This document shows positions 51,212 to 63,517 of a stretch of 64,000 bases of DNA, one piece after another. The DNA comes from Moringa oleifera (taxonomy: Eukaryota; Streptophyta; Magnoliopsida; Brassicales; Moringaceae). Location of the stretch: assembly GCA_021397835.1 (NCBI GenBank), contig JAJFZO010000344.1:3038001-3102000 (forward strand), given 5' to 3'. Below the pieces are notes generated by a model. That model saw only the letters and a list, made by a program, of their open reading frames with translations. It was not told where the DNA came from and made no database searches. The translations under genes were made by a program, and so were the position numbers. Each line of letters begins with the position of its first letter. Position 1 is the first letter of the stretch.

Positions 51212-54200
51212 ATTCTAGGATGGCTCCTAGTTCGTCTTATTGACCAATCTAGCCCGCATTTTCATTATATTAATGGCAAGGAGAAGAAAAGTGAAACTGC
51301 TTATGTTATCATTCATTTAATTACATTCGTTCTAGAAGAAGAGAAGTGGAGCACTGGCTTGACTTGGTTTGATTTCTCTTTTCGAAAGATGAAGTGATCC
51401 TCAATAAAATGTTTAGATGCAAAAGGCATATCTTTATCCTTCTGGAATGCGTTGAGTCAACGCATTTACCTTGAAAAGGGGCAAGGTGGTCTGTCAGAAT
51501 GGAAACGGGCACTTAATCTAATGCCATCGTGTTTCTTTACAATTCGAAGTCAATTTGACCTTTGTAGTTTAGGCTTTAGGGGGATTACTTTCAGCTTCAA
51601 CTGCATTTCAAATGAAAGGATTAACAGTATCAGTGGACAACATGGTTTTCTTTCTTCCCAAACCCCTCTGTTCGCTTAAGTTTGGCACTCATTTATGTGC
51701 CAATTGCCTAATATTTGCTGATGGTGATGTGCAGTCCTATATACTAATTCAATCAATTCTGAGCATGTTGACAAGCTTTTCTTCTTTAACTCTGCCAATC
51801 TTTTATATCATGTGAAGTAAACACTTTGGGTTGAACTGTATCGAAATGGATGCGTCCTTGAAGTTCGTGGATGTTTCAAAAGTTTATCCAAGTTTGTTTT
51901 CTGATGTCATGCCAATTAGTAATTGCTAATTAGATTCTTTGTTTGTGAATAAATTCAATACTCTTTTATATGTATTCTGCAAGGTATTGATGTGGTTTTA
52001 ATATCTCTCTGTCCTTTGTAGCTTTGGAGGACTGTATTGCTGACACCGTTCAAGCTTGTGACAGTTTTCCTTCATGAAGCTAGCCATGCCATTGTCTGCA
52101 AACTTACATGTGGCCACGTAAGAACTCTTGCTATTTCCTAACGCTTTCATCTCAAGGAGTGCATAATGCATCTTTGGAAGATTCATAACAGATACAATGC
52201 TCTGTGATCTTATTGTTTGATCTTGGTGTACAACAGTTCCAGTCTTATTATGACAATAAATCTTGGTGAAAATGGTTCTCACTAATGGAAATTAGCCTCT
52301 TTCCATAAGTCAAGAACAATACACATCCTATGGTTTATTGCAACTGCTATGAAACAATGCAGTGCAGTTCCTTCTTATCTTTATTAGATTAGTTAAGCAG
52401 AGAGACATGTAGATGCACAATTTTGTCAATGCTTTACTTTCAAGACTTGAATCTGGGACACAGGCATCACTTTTGAAATGAAGAGAACATTTTCCTGGGA
52501 GTCATAGTTGTGAAGGTTGGCTTTGGGTTTGAATAAACTGTCACGTTGACTTTCATTTTTGAGAACATCGTGTGCAGATGGGAAAAACAGCCGGGGTTAA
52601 AGTTGCCCCATGATATTTATTGCAAGTCTTCAGTCTGGTTGTACCTCCAAAAATTTGATGCAATTCTGGTGTTTCCAAATGTTAGGAACAATTGCAGGCA
52701 TGACATTTCATGTACTTTATAGGGTTGTGATCTTTAAGTCTGGTAGTTCACTTATCAAAATGTAAGTTCAATATGAGAGAAAAACTGTAAAGATGGTTCT
52801 TCATTCTTATTTATGCCAGTAGATACAAATGTTTCTTAGAACCTTTGTATTCAGCTAGAAGTGAAGAGGAAGTTAAGTTTATGATGGGCTCATATGCTTG
52901 AAGCTGATGAATGTATGATTCTGTGTCTCTGTGGTTGTTATTTCAATTGTTTCCGCACAGATATATACATCCAACATTGTAGATAGAGTCTTTATATTTT
53001 TCCTTTCTTCATTCTTTGGTGCCTGGGCCAGGGAGGGTTGGTTGAAGTGTATTTTCATGTCCATGTTGGTGACTGCATACTTAAAAATTCTGAATGTAAA
53101 CATTTCTGAGTGAATTAGATGATCCACTTTATGCTAGGAGGCAGAACAAATATTTTTCCAATGATTTTTGAGTGAGCATAGTTTGCATCATCTAATTACA
53201 CTTTTCAAACCCTATAGCTTGCCTAATCAAGTGCCAATTTGCCAAGGTTGAGGAATAATAAATGAAGGGTAAGTCAGATCATCATCTTTGCAAAAAAAGT
53301 TCCCCTCTCCAACGTCTTCATTTAACTCTGCTCAATGCACCAAGTTTAAGCCCCTGGGTGCATCTAGGCAAGCTCAATTGCTAAGCTATATATTGCCCTA
53401 CTGAATCTAAATTATCATCTATCTATATTATGTTCTTGATTTGCTCTGATCTGCAGGTTGAAGGGATCCAGGTTCATGCTGATGAAGGTGGAACCACGCA
53501 GACACGTGGTGGCATATACTGGTTGATCTTGCCTGCTGGATGTAGTGTCTTTAACCCTTGACCCTTTTCTCTTCTGGTGGGCGGGTGGTGTCTCATTTTT
53601 AATTGCATTTTTTGCACCATTTAACAAGGGCAATAAAATGTGTCCAAATGCATTCTTGTTGGTGTCTTCTTTAATATCCTTGGGCTGCCATTATGCATGC
53701 CTCCAATAACTAAGTTCTAAACCTCTTGATCTACCATGACTTCTTTCTTTTTGGGGTTGCCAATATTATTGGAATTCACGTGATTTCGCTTTCTATTGTG
53801 CTCAGATCTTGGTTCATCATTCTGGGGGATGGTTTTGACACTTGCCTCCACAAATCTTCTTACTGCAAAAATTGCTGCAGGATGTCTTGTTGTTGCTCTG
53901 CTTGTTGTCCTCTTTGTAGCTAAAAATGTAAGTAAGAATCTCTCAACTTATCCTTATTTCTGGATGCCACACGGTACTTGTGAGGATATCTGGAATTCAT
54001 GTGGCTTGCATTTGGGTTCTCTTTGGTATTGAATGCATAGGTTCATCATATAAAATGAAACCGAAACCGAGTTGAGTATGAAATATGGAGATATAAATAG
54101 AAAATCATGCAGTGACTTCAGTGTATGCCAGGAAACCCAGAAGGACTCATTTTGATGAAAAGGAAATGAGAGAAATTGTTCATAAAAAACATGGTCTTTT

Positions 54201-55445
54201 ATGTTTAATCACTTTAATCTATAATGTAATTAATTATCGTAGTATTATTTATGGCTGCTTAATTATCTTTTTCTGCTTTTACACAGTGGACCCTTCGAGG
54301 ACTTTGTATTGGTACGCTTTAAACAACCTAAACAAGTAAAGCTTCTTCTCATGTTCGCAGGCTAAAGTAACGCCCAGTTGCTGTTGATGTGAAATGTTTC
54401 ATCAGGTTTTATTATATTCCTCGGTATAATTTGGGTTCTACAAGAAACAACCCAAATTCGTATTCTTCGATACATTATTCTGTTCATTGGTAAACACAAT
54501 TCTGCCATCATTTCATTTCGCATTGCTTTTCGTGATGCTTCATTTTCTTGCTTTTTTTTTGCTAATGCAAAGATGAGGGAATTGTTTTTGACATGTTACA
54601 GGGGTAATGAACAGCTTGTTTTCTGTCTATGGTATGGCCTGGGAAAGAATGAACTAATTTTGTTTATAATCTATTTTCATATTCACTTATTAATGCCCTT
54701 GTAACATGAATGTAATGATGCAGACATATATGATGATCTGATATCACGTAGAGTTCACTCCAGTGATGCTGAGAAATTTGCTGAAGTTTGTCCTTGCCCA
54801 TGTAGTGGTGTTGGATGGGGTATCATCTGGTAAACACCTTCCCATTCGTCTACCATTCAGAACAGTAGATATTGTTGACATCCGCTGAGGATCCTCTCTC
54901 TTTTTTAGGATAGATTTTTTAATTTCTTTTATTTTTTTTGAGCTAATTATGAGATATTCCCATAAGAACCAATTATTATGACAGTTCTCCTTTGAGAAAT
55001 TGTTATGTTGGAGAGTTGAGTCCATAAAACTGGTCTCCACTTGTTTTTGAGGATTAAGGCATTAAACTGCCAAAATCTGTCAATCCAACTTAGGTGAATT
55101 AGTTACAAGATTAACATTTTAACTATATAGGAAGCTAATATTTGATTGATGTTGATATTGGGCAACCGAGAATGCTAATGTGCTTACATGTAACCTAATT
55201 ATATTAAGTTTGGATGATAAATGTTGAAGCTAGATTCAACTTACAATGCAACAACTGTGACCAAATCATTTCAACTACTAAGTTGTTCAGACTAAAATTG
55301 ATTTGATTGAGTCTACAAAGCATAGCTTTTGATCTTATTTTAAGTAGTTTTTGTTTTTTAAAGTATAAGATCTACTTGCAGGGGTTTCATATCATTCTTG
55401 TTTCTTTGTGGAGCCATGTATCTTGCTCTTGTGATTTTGTCGTGA
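51081..55445 (+). CDS. Peptidase M50B-like membrane protein
   Basis: Nine exons (51081-51173, 52022-52117, 53457-53541, 53806-53927, 54287-54311, 54406-54489, 54602-54631, 54724-54829, 55382-55445) join to 234 residues. After a short cytosolic start (MRPNWELKDCCNHEQ) a first membrane span (about 16-34) is followed by FLHEASHAIVC. His49-Glu50-x-x-His53 is the HExxH zinc site of the M50 metalloprotease clan. Four or more further hydrophobic spans follow (for example LVVALLVVLFVA, FIIFLGIIWVL, ISFLFLCGAMYLALVIL). The family is annotated in plants as M50B-like (PF13398); the substrate is unknown. A third zinc ligand is not obvious, so activity is not certain. The two smallest exons are 25 and 30 bases. 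Intron 2 is 1339 bases. Confidence 0.94.
51183..51211 (+). repeat. (CT)n microsatellite in M50B intron 1
   Basis: About 14 CT units begin ten bases after the intron 1 donor (GTACGT at 51174). Confidence 0.9.
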
Positions 55446-56844
55446 GGTACAATCTTCTTCCATAATTTACTACATCTGTTAAATTTCATTGGTGATTCAT
55501 CTCTCTTGAATGTTGGAGGATGCAGGACTAGTTTCCTTAGTAGAGTCTCTGCTTCGAGAGAAGTGGGCACAAAGTTGACGTTTCTTATTTGTAGCAAGTA
55601 ATTAAGAAAAACAAAAAAGATAGAAACAGCTAACTCATTAGTGAAAATGTCTGGATAACAGTATTTTGTTGATTATAAAGATCATCGAAGGCCTGCTTAT
55701 CAACTGTGATATTGTTTGTGATGTCTTGTTTAAGCAGCATAGCTTTCCATGATCCAGTTATTGTAAACAGAGCAATGAATTTTGTGTTGTGCATGTCACT
55801 GTATTCGACTCCATCTGGTGATTCAATCAAGCGCAATCAGTTTTCATCATCTGTGCAGGATAAAAACATTCTTGATTCCACATTGTGTGAAACCCTACCA
55901 CTGTTCACTGAGGGCCCTGTCACTTTTCTTCAAGTGCTGAGACCAGGCTATCTCTGCTACTGCTGCTTCATTCTTTTCCTTGGAAACAACTCATTTGTTG
56001 CAACCCTTTGATCGGGAATGCAAAGGGAACAATCTTTTTCTTTTTTGACGGGAGGAATTGGCTATTTGTCTTTACAAATGATGTGAAACATTAATCGCTT
56101 GGTGGTCCAAAGATCACTTTGGTACCTACCCATTACATTTTTTTGTGAAAACTCTTACTAGAGCTTTTTCAATAAAAGAAAGTTTGCTTAGGATATTCAA
56201 TGCTGTTTGCTAATTATATTATTCTAATTTCATTAACAGGGTACAAAACTTCTTAATCTTACCATAAAAAGGACAAGAAAAGAACAACGTCAAAACAATC
56301 CATTTGAAAAGTACAGGTATATCTCAGTTGTGCTCCTTTGATTCCTTTTGGCAAGAACACCAAAAGTACCTCCTAAATTTCAATTAAAAGCCTTAACAAT
56401 AGAAAAGCACAGTTAAAATAAATCTATCATCATTTCCTCTCCTAAAAGAAGATGAGTTTTGTTTAATCATGCCATTTGCCATTTGTCATTTAGCCTGCCT
56501 TATTTGACATTTCCTCTCCTAAAGAGTATCCATTTATTTAACCTACTAAACAGGAGATACAGCCGCCACCACCACCACCACCAATAAATTTAGGGAGGGG
56601 AACCTGTTTCTCTTCCATAAGGCAATGAATACAATCCTGCCTCACACTAATAATATAGAATTGGACACAAGAAATCAGTTAAAAAGAAAAATCAAATGTC
56701 AAACAGGTAATACTAAGAAAAAGAAATCCATCACAAGAGTTCCCTCATTTCTAAGCTACTCATTACTGCCAAAACTTTTAAGGTGCCTAACTCAATTCCT
56801 GGGGGGGTAACGGAACTACAAAGGTGCAACAGAGCAAGGCCTTT
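55446..56844. other. Convergent 3' flanks of the M50B-like and eS7 genes
   Basis: The two genes face each other here. 55446-56180 is probably M50B 3'UTR; a 101-residue open frame in it (55706-56011) matches nothing I know. A CAC repeat sits near 56565-56582. 56600-56844 is probably eS7 3'UTR. Confidence 0.55.
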
Positions 56845-58451
56845 TTATGCCTCAGTAACTGGGAACTCAAAGACAACATCTTTGCCTGAAAGCTTCCTGT
56901 ACACGGCAGCAAATGTTTCCAATTTGTATTCGGTGTTATTTCGTTCCTTAGGGTCCAAGAAAACCTGATGCGATTGGAATAGAATTAGATTACAAGTAGA
57001 ACCTTGATGATAATAATAACAACTAAAATCAATGAACCAATTACCTTCATAATCTTAGATCCATCAATTCGGTATCTGATACGCTTTCCAACAATCTCAG
57101 CAGGCATTACAATATCCTCCAACATTGCCTCATGCACAGAAGTTAGTGTTCGGCTGCGGGGACGTTGAACAGCAGAACCCTTCTTTGGGGGCCTCAATAT
57201 CCTCCTGGTGGCAATCAGAATTACATCCTACAAGATGATTAAAAGTAAGATATACAAGGAGTACATGCATTTGAATAGGCAATTAGTTGCATGTCATTGC
57301 ATGCACAGAATTTAGACCACGTAACATATTAGACAAATTAACCCAGAATAGAATGCCTTGGCCTTTTAACAAGTACGGGCACCTCCTATAACCCCACAAA
57401 TAGGCTGGTAAGTAAGGTTAAAGATTAAAAATCTTTGGTGCATTTATGAATTTACCTAGCGAAGAGCAGAAAAACAAAAAAAACATGCAGCTCTACAACA
57501 GGAGAAGGAAGCCTCTAAAAGCTCCAGAAAGTCCATAGAGCCACAATACAAAAAAAAATGAAAACATAAACGATACAATCCATGTGATCAGAACATAAAC
57601 AACAGAATATTTAATCTGTGACAAATCAGACTAAAAAAGAAAAGATCTCAATAAAAATAAAGCAATTCTCATGTCGCTCTGTTTTGAAGAACAATTTCTC
57701 AATCATAACATAAGAACAAAATTTAATAAAAAGAGGGCTTCTATGCGTACTTTAAATTGAGAAAGATCAAAGCATAACATAAATGGGAGAGCAAAAAGAT
57801 ATGCAGCAATACTTTATAGCTTAAGCATATTCCTTCAAATCATCTAACTTCATACCATTGAAGAACTATATAAGATAACAGCATCACACTTCTTAAAAGT
57901 ACATGTGTTGCAAAACAAAGCACTGCATCTTATACAATCTGACATCTACATGATCCCAGGGTGCAATAATCAGTATAAGAGAACTTGTGTAATCAATTCT
58001 TAATTCACCTTTCCACTGAACTTCTTCTCGAGCTCCCTCACAAGCCTAACATGAATCTTGCAATAAGCTTTCCTCAATCTGTAGGGGACATGGATAACAA
58101 CAGCTTTCCGGCTCCCAGAAACATCAATTTGACTGCAAGTCAGATAAGAAACACCATCTATATGATGCAAAACAGAAAAAGCATTTAACCATACATTCCA
58201 CTGTTTAACCATTCTTACACTGCTGAATTAATGTATAAGTCCTTCAGATCACTTTTCAGCTCCTGGTTGGTGTTTTCAAGATCAAAGAGTGCCTATCACA
58301 TTAAGAATTTTTATTAAAATGCCAAATCAAAAATTTGCATAAGTTAACAGTCTAATTAAATTGAACATCTAAAAACCTGAGCAACAGACTCCTCAAATTC
58401 AGAGGGTTCAGCATCCTTATCCTTATGGATCTTCTTCCTTGAAGTAAACAT
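56845..58451 (-). CDS. RPS7: 40S ribosomal protein S7 (eS7)
   Basis: Five coding exons on the minus strand (58451-58377, 58292-58219, 58132-58009, 57227-57045, 56964-56845) join to 191 residues, the length of plant eS7. The protein begins [20 protein letters not shown] and contains [40 protein letters not shown] and a C-terminal [13 protein letters not shown], all typical of eS7 in the small ribosomal subunit. One unusual residue is Cys in [11 protein letters not shown], where I expect Arg; a CGC-to-TGC change would explain it. The leader is split by a 658-base intron (donor 59127, acceptor ending at 58470). Confidence 0.97.
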
Positions 58452-58469
58452 CTTCACAAAGTTGGCTCA

Positions 58470-59127
58470 CTAACCTAATTATAGACGGAAAAGTAGTATT
58501 AGAGGTATAGAATGCATAAGATTAGAGTGTACAAGGAACTGGAAAATAGATGAGACATGATACTTGAAGATATATTTTATAAAACTTGAAACTGAACATG
58601 TTGATATTCAATTATGTAAAAGTATAAAACACAATACTAAGAGTGAGATACTGCCTTCTCCACAACCAAAATCACTAGACAGTAATACATCAGCAACAAT
58701 TGGAAGAACAACCAAACCATCATCAAAAGCGGGAAAAAAAGAAACAATGAAATCTCTCATACATCTAATTCACGTTCATAGAACATATGCAAGAATAAAG
58801 AGAACAAATTAAACTAGAAATTAAGAAGCACAACCAATTGATAACATAAAAACAGGTTAATTTTGGATGGTGAGGAACATGGACACTGAAACACATGCCA
58901 TAAAGCTGAGATTCCAGAATTCGCAGAAATATATTTCTTTTCCCACGCATTCTCTCGGAAAGAAGCCAGAATATTTGTAGCTTTAGAACCTAATTTCGAC
59001 TTTGGAGTTACAGAATGAGCGACTATACAAACAAAGGTACCTATCACTGTGACCCTGAAAATCCTAATTTTTACATCTTTCATTGTATTTTCTAAGCTAA
59101 AATAACGAATGGGAATCACAACTGTAC
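58470..59127 (-). other. 5'UTR intron of the eS7 gene
   Basis: On the minus strand a leader exon ends CTCCTTCAG at 59128, then GTACAG. The acceptor is AGGTTAG|TGAGCC at 58470, 18 bases before the ATG. Plant ribosomal protein genes often have such leader introns. I searched for a C/D snoRNA in it and found no paired C and D boxes at normal spacing. Confidence 0.75.
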
Positions 59128-59185
59128 CTGAAGGAGAAGCGAAGATTGACGTTAGAGAGGAGCCCAAAGCCGTAGCAGATCAGAG

Positions 59186-59199
59186 AAACCCTAGGGTTT
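59186..59199. promoter_or_regulatory. Palindromic telo-box (AAACCCTAGGGTTT)
   Basis: The telo-box AAACCCTA is present on both strands as one 14-base palindrome, about 60 bases upstream of the leader-exon donor of the eS7 gene. Telo-boxes are a known feature of plant ribosomal protein and translation-gene promoters and leaders. Confidence 0.8.
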
Positions 59200-59219
59200 G
59201 AGAAATAAGAGGAGTTATA

Positions 59220-60133
59220 AAACGTAAAATGAACGGCTCTGATGGTTCTTTTGTACAAGAGTATGACAAGTACTCAATCGGGGATCATACCAACTAAATC
59301 GAATCTGGGCCATTCATGTACAGAGGGAATAAAATGATCATGGAAAAATATGCGTTAATGTCCATTGAGCAATCATGCCTTGCCACGTAATCTGTGTCGT
59401 AAAAATGACAAACTAGAATTTTTTAACTTTCACTTGACACATATGATCAATGAGGGCTCTAAGTCTATCGAGGTTAGACAAACAAATTTATGAGTATTTA
59501 ATTATTTTTAAAGTAAAAATTTTATATTTAAGTTAAGTATAAATTAATTTTTTATATTTAAAAAAAGATATATAATCTCTAATATAACAAAAATTAACAC
59601 ATAAAATTTCGAAGCATAATATTGTTAAAAATAGGCGTTAATGTTTGGAAGTATTATTGTCTTTTTTTATCATTATTTTTCTTCAAACTCCAACAAAAGC
59701 CGTATTTATCTTAGAATGTAAACCTCCCTTAAATTGACTTTGACAAAAAAGAAGATTATTGAAATCAATTATTTATTTAAGCATTAAGATTCGATTTCAT
59801 CTTAAATTGAAGCTTGAGTTTAAAAGACTTACGATTTCTTTTATAGCATTGGCATCGATGGAGAGCAAATCTTTACACGACGATGTCATCTTGTTCATGT
59901 GGTTCAAAAGTTAAAATATGCGCTTCTTGAACATCAAAGAACCTAAGCAAAAGGTTTTGCGATTATAGGCAGAATGAAATAATGTTATGATGTTTTTGGT
60001 TTAACTATTTGAAGCATTTGAATGTGTGTGTATTTTATTACTAGGTTTGAGTAGTTGAGTTCGAAAACTGATTTTCTTTGATTATCTTTGCAATAGTAAA
60101 CTAGCTTAACTATAAAATATTGGTTTGATTTTT
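59220..60133. other. Spacer between eS7 and the MULE
   Basis: 59220-59400 should include the eS7 promoter. The rest is AT-rich with no supported feature. Confidence 0.5.
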
Positions 60134-60466
60134 GAGAAAATTGACAAAAATGACACATCTTGTTCCTTATTTTATAAAACAAACCATTTTTTGATAACTT
60201 TTATGTTTTTAGGACTTAAATATACTATGAAGACTAAAATACCTATTCTAAAGACAATAATACCCTTAAAAAGTAAATAAATTATAAAAAAAACAGCACA
60301 CAGTATTATTATTCTCTCTCATTGAACTTTCTCTCTCATCGAGCTTTCTCTTTCTTTGTCTTCAGGCTCTTTCTCCAAATTTTTTCTTCATGTTTGTATC
60401 TAAGATCTACCTACACAGAAGCTAGAAAATGAATCAAAAGCAAAATCAATTAATTTTGGCTAGTTC

Positions 60467-61114
60467 TCTTCACGTTATATCTAAAATTTACACAATCAAG
60501 CTCGTGTTTTTGGTAACACATTATTCTTCAAAAGCGAAAAGTGTTCGGGTGGGTCAAGAGACTAACAGGTATGTATTTAAAAGATAATGAATCTTAATAT
60601 TACGAAGATTTTATGTGTTTGAAAGTTTTCTTCAAGTTTTATCTAAGATTTACACAACCAAGCTCATGTTTTTGGTAACACATTGTTCTTCAAAAGCTAA
60701 AAGTATTCGGGTGGGTCAATAGACTAACAAGTATGTATTTGAAAGATAATGTATCTTAACACTACCAAGATTTTATATGTTTTAAAGTTCTCTTCACATT
60801 GTATCTAAGATTTACATAACCAAGCTCATATTTTTGGTAACACATTGTTCTTCAAAAGTAAAAAGCATTCGGGTGGGTCAATAGACTAATAAGTATGTAT
60901 TTGAAAGGTAATGTATCTTAACACTGTTAAGATTTTACGTGTTTGAAATTTCTCTTCATATTATATTTAAGATTTACACAACCAAGCTCATGTTTTTAGT
61001 AACACATTATTTTTCAAAAGCTAAAAGTGTTCGAGTGGGTTTATAAACTAACAAGTATGTATTTGAAAGATAATGTATCTTAACACTGCCAACATTTTAT
61101 GTGTTTGAAAAAAA
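60467..61114 (+). repeat. Four tandem 162-bp units
   Basis: Units start at TCTTCA at 60467, 60629, 60791 and 60953, exactly 162 bases apart. Each contains CAAGCTC.TGTTTTT, GTAACACATT, TTCGGGTGGGTC-like and AGTATGTATTTGAAAG motifs. Unit 1 is the most divergent and is the version shared with the inverted copy near 50.3 kb. Confidence 0.92.
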
Positions 61115-61129
61115 TAATCGTGATGTATC

Positions 61130-62010
61130 ATGCATATCGTCACATGCACAGAGGATCATGCTATGTTTGATTAAATCGTGACTTAGTCACCAAATTCGTG
61201 TCATCTTGTGAATTATCATGACTTCATTCACAATTGATATTCTTTAATGAAATCGATACATAAGATACTATTGTTGCTTATTTCGTGACATAGACAAAGA
61301 CTCGTGCTATGTTTGATTAAATCGTGACTTAGTCACCAAATTCGTGTCATCTTGTGAATTATCATAACTTCATTCACAATTGATATTCTTTAATGAAATC
61401 GATACATAAGATACTATTGTTGCTTATTTCGTGACATAGACAAAGACTCGTGCTATGTTTGATTAAATCGTGACTTAGTCAGCAAATTCGTGTCAACTTG
61501 TGAACCATCATGACTTCATTCATAATTGATATTCTTTAATGAAATCGATACATAAGATAATATCGTTGCTTATTTCGTGACATAGACAAAGACTCGTGCT
61601 ATGTTTGATTAAATCGTGACTTAGTCACCAAATTCGTGTCATCTTGTGAATTATCATAACTTCATTCACAATTGATATTCTTTAATGAAATCGATACATA
61701 AGATACTATTGTTGCTTATTTCGTGACATAGACAAAGACTCGTGCTATGTTTGATTAAATTGTGACTTAGTCAGCAAATTCGTGTCAACTTGTGAACCAT
61801 CATGACTTCATTCATAATTGATATTCTTTAATGAAATCGATACATAAGATAATATCGTTGCTTATTTCGTGACATAGACAAAGACTCGTGCTATGTTTGA
61901 TTAAATCGTGACTTAGTCACTAAATTTGTGCCATCTTGTGAACCATCGTAACTTCATTCACAATTGATATTCTTTAATGAAATTGATACATGAGATTATA
62001 TCGTTGCTTA
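61130..62010 (+). repeat. About six tandem 146-bp units with a dimer pattern
   Basis: TGCTATGTTTGATTAAAT recurs at 61159, 61305, 61451, 61597, 61743 and 61889, always 146 bases apart. Units starting 61305 and 61597 share CACCAAATTCGTGTCATC and ATACTATTGTT. Units starting 61451 and 61743 share AGCAAATTCGTGTCAACT and ATAATATCGTT. This alternation is a 292-base higher-order repeat. Confidence 0.93.
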
Positions 62011-62107
62011 TTTATCTAAATCGTTATTTATTTACTGAACTTCAGTTTTTGTTCTTCTTTTAGAAACTATTGCTTCTTTTTAAAAATGTTTTCATGGTCA
62101 TTACAGA

Positions 62108-63517
62108 ATGCGTGTTATTGTAACTTGAAATGGTGAGTGGTCTGAGTCAAGAGGAAATTTTGAGTATACTAGTAGGACTATCAAAACTTGAGGTTATGTT
62201 GTTCAAAAAGATTTGACACATGCATAGTTATTGGGTTTAGTTAAATCTTGCATTGATACTAATTTCTCTAATTATAATGTTATACTGCACACCATAGTGA
62301 GGTTCGAGGAAACTGCAGTGAAAATTGAGTTAGTGAATGATGATAATACTGAGTTCATGTTGTATGATGATAACATAGTACCCCGTGTAATTGTGGATTT
62401 GGTGGAGCGACATAATGTTGAGAATACATATGGTATATGTGAAGGTGAAAATTCAAAACAAATCAATCAGTTGAACTCTTGTATTAAGAGCAATGAGGTT
62501 ACAAATGCAATCCCTATTGTACAGACCCATCCGATTATTCAAGGTTAAAATTTGGGCATGGAACCATTATTTCATAATGAGACTCCTCCTAACACTCAGA
62601 ATACTGATGAAATCAACTTAGATGAGTCGATGGACTATGACGTTATGTATGAGTATCTAGTCCTAGATATTGAGCCCACTCAACTTATCGAAGAAGAGCA
62701 ACGTGAACCTATTATGGAAGTTGAGCTTAATGATGAGAACTTGCCTTCTGTACCACGTTCAATCCCATCTTATGTGCCACCTCTATACCTTGAAGTACAC
62801 AATAATATAAGTGATGGTGTTAATAAGAGGTATAGTGTGTTGGGTGTTGAATTACACTGTATTATTTCAGCTTTTACCATGGAATTAGTGACTCCGACTG
62901 ATACCCTTAGTAGAGGTCAATTTTTCTCAAATAAGAAAGAGTTGCAGCGATTTTTGGGTATATATGCATTGATTAAGAATTTTAAATTTAGAATCACTAG
63001 ATCTAACAAATAAATATTTGAGATTGCTTGTAGAGAAAAAAATTATGCATGGAAGGTCTGTGCTGTGAAAGTTGCACAATGACAATTCTTTCAAATTAGA
63101 CGTTGTGATTTGACCCACACTTGCACAATTGAGAAATTGCATCGACGACATTGATAAGCAAGTTCTACCATTATTGGAGAAATTATTGCCCATCGGTTAT
63201 CCACTAATACTAGAACTATTAATCCAAAAGATATCATAAGTGACATGAAAGAATTATATGGCATACAAATTTTATATAACAAAGCTTGGAAGACGAAAGA
63301 ATACGCATTGTCTCTTACTTATGGTGACTCAGTTGAGTCATACCAACGATTACCATCATATTGTCACATTTTACAAATAGCTAATCCAAGAACTAAGGCT
63401 CACATATACATAGAAGATGAGACTAATCGATTTAAGTATTTCTTTGTAGTTCTTGGACAATCATTATGCATGAAAGGAAAATGTACTATCTTGCTCTTAT
63501 TTTTATTTTTAGCATAA
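62108..63517 (+). pseudogene. MuDR-type MULE transposase, broken by in-frame stops
   Basis: One reading frame from ATG 62108 keeps transposase-like sequence throughout, with no frameshift seen up to about 63480. It opens RVIVT.NGEWSESRGNFEY, typical of the N-terminal domain of plant MULE proteins. It later has FFSNKKELQRFLGIYALIKN (the MuDR-type domain), IRRCDLTHTCTI, and KELYGIQILYNKAWKTKEYA followed by LPSYCHILQIANPRTKAHIY. Stops interrupt it at 62126, 62189, 62225, 62546, 63011, 63080, 63152 and 63155, and it ends at 63515, short of the catalytic core. It is not functional; any activity would need an intact copy elsewhere. Confidence 0.85.

Noticed and set aside
51081..55445. M50B-like protein as a proven site-2 protease
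   Set aside because: The HExxH motif is present, but the second metal-binding motif of classic site-2 proteases is not evident.
55706..56011. 101-residue plus-strand frame after M50B
   Set aside because: Probably 3'UTR; no family features and no splice link to the M50B-like gene.
58470..59127. C/D snoRNA in the eS7 leader intron
   Set aside because: A TGATGA-like C box occurs on the minus strand near 58722, but no D box lies at normal spacing.
61130..62010. Regular repeats as a CRISPR array
   Set aside because: The whole 146-base unit is repeated with no unique spacers, and the genome is a plant's.
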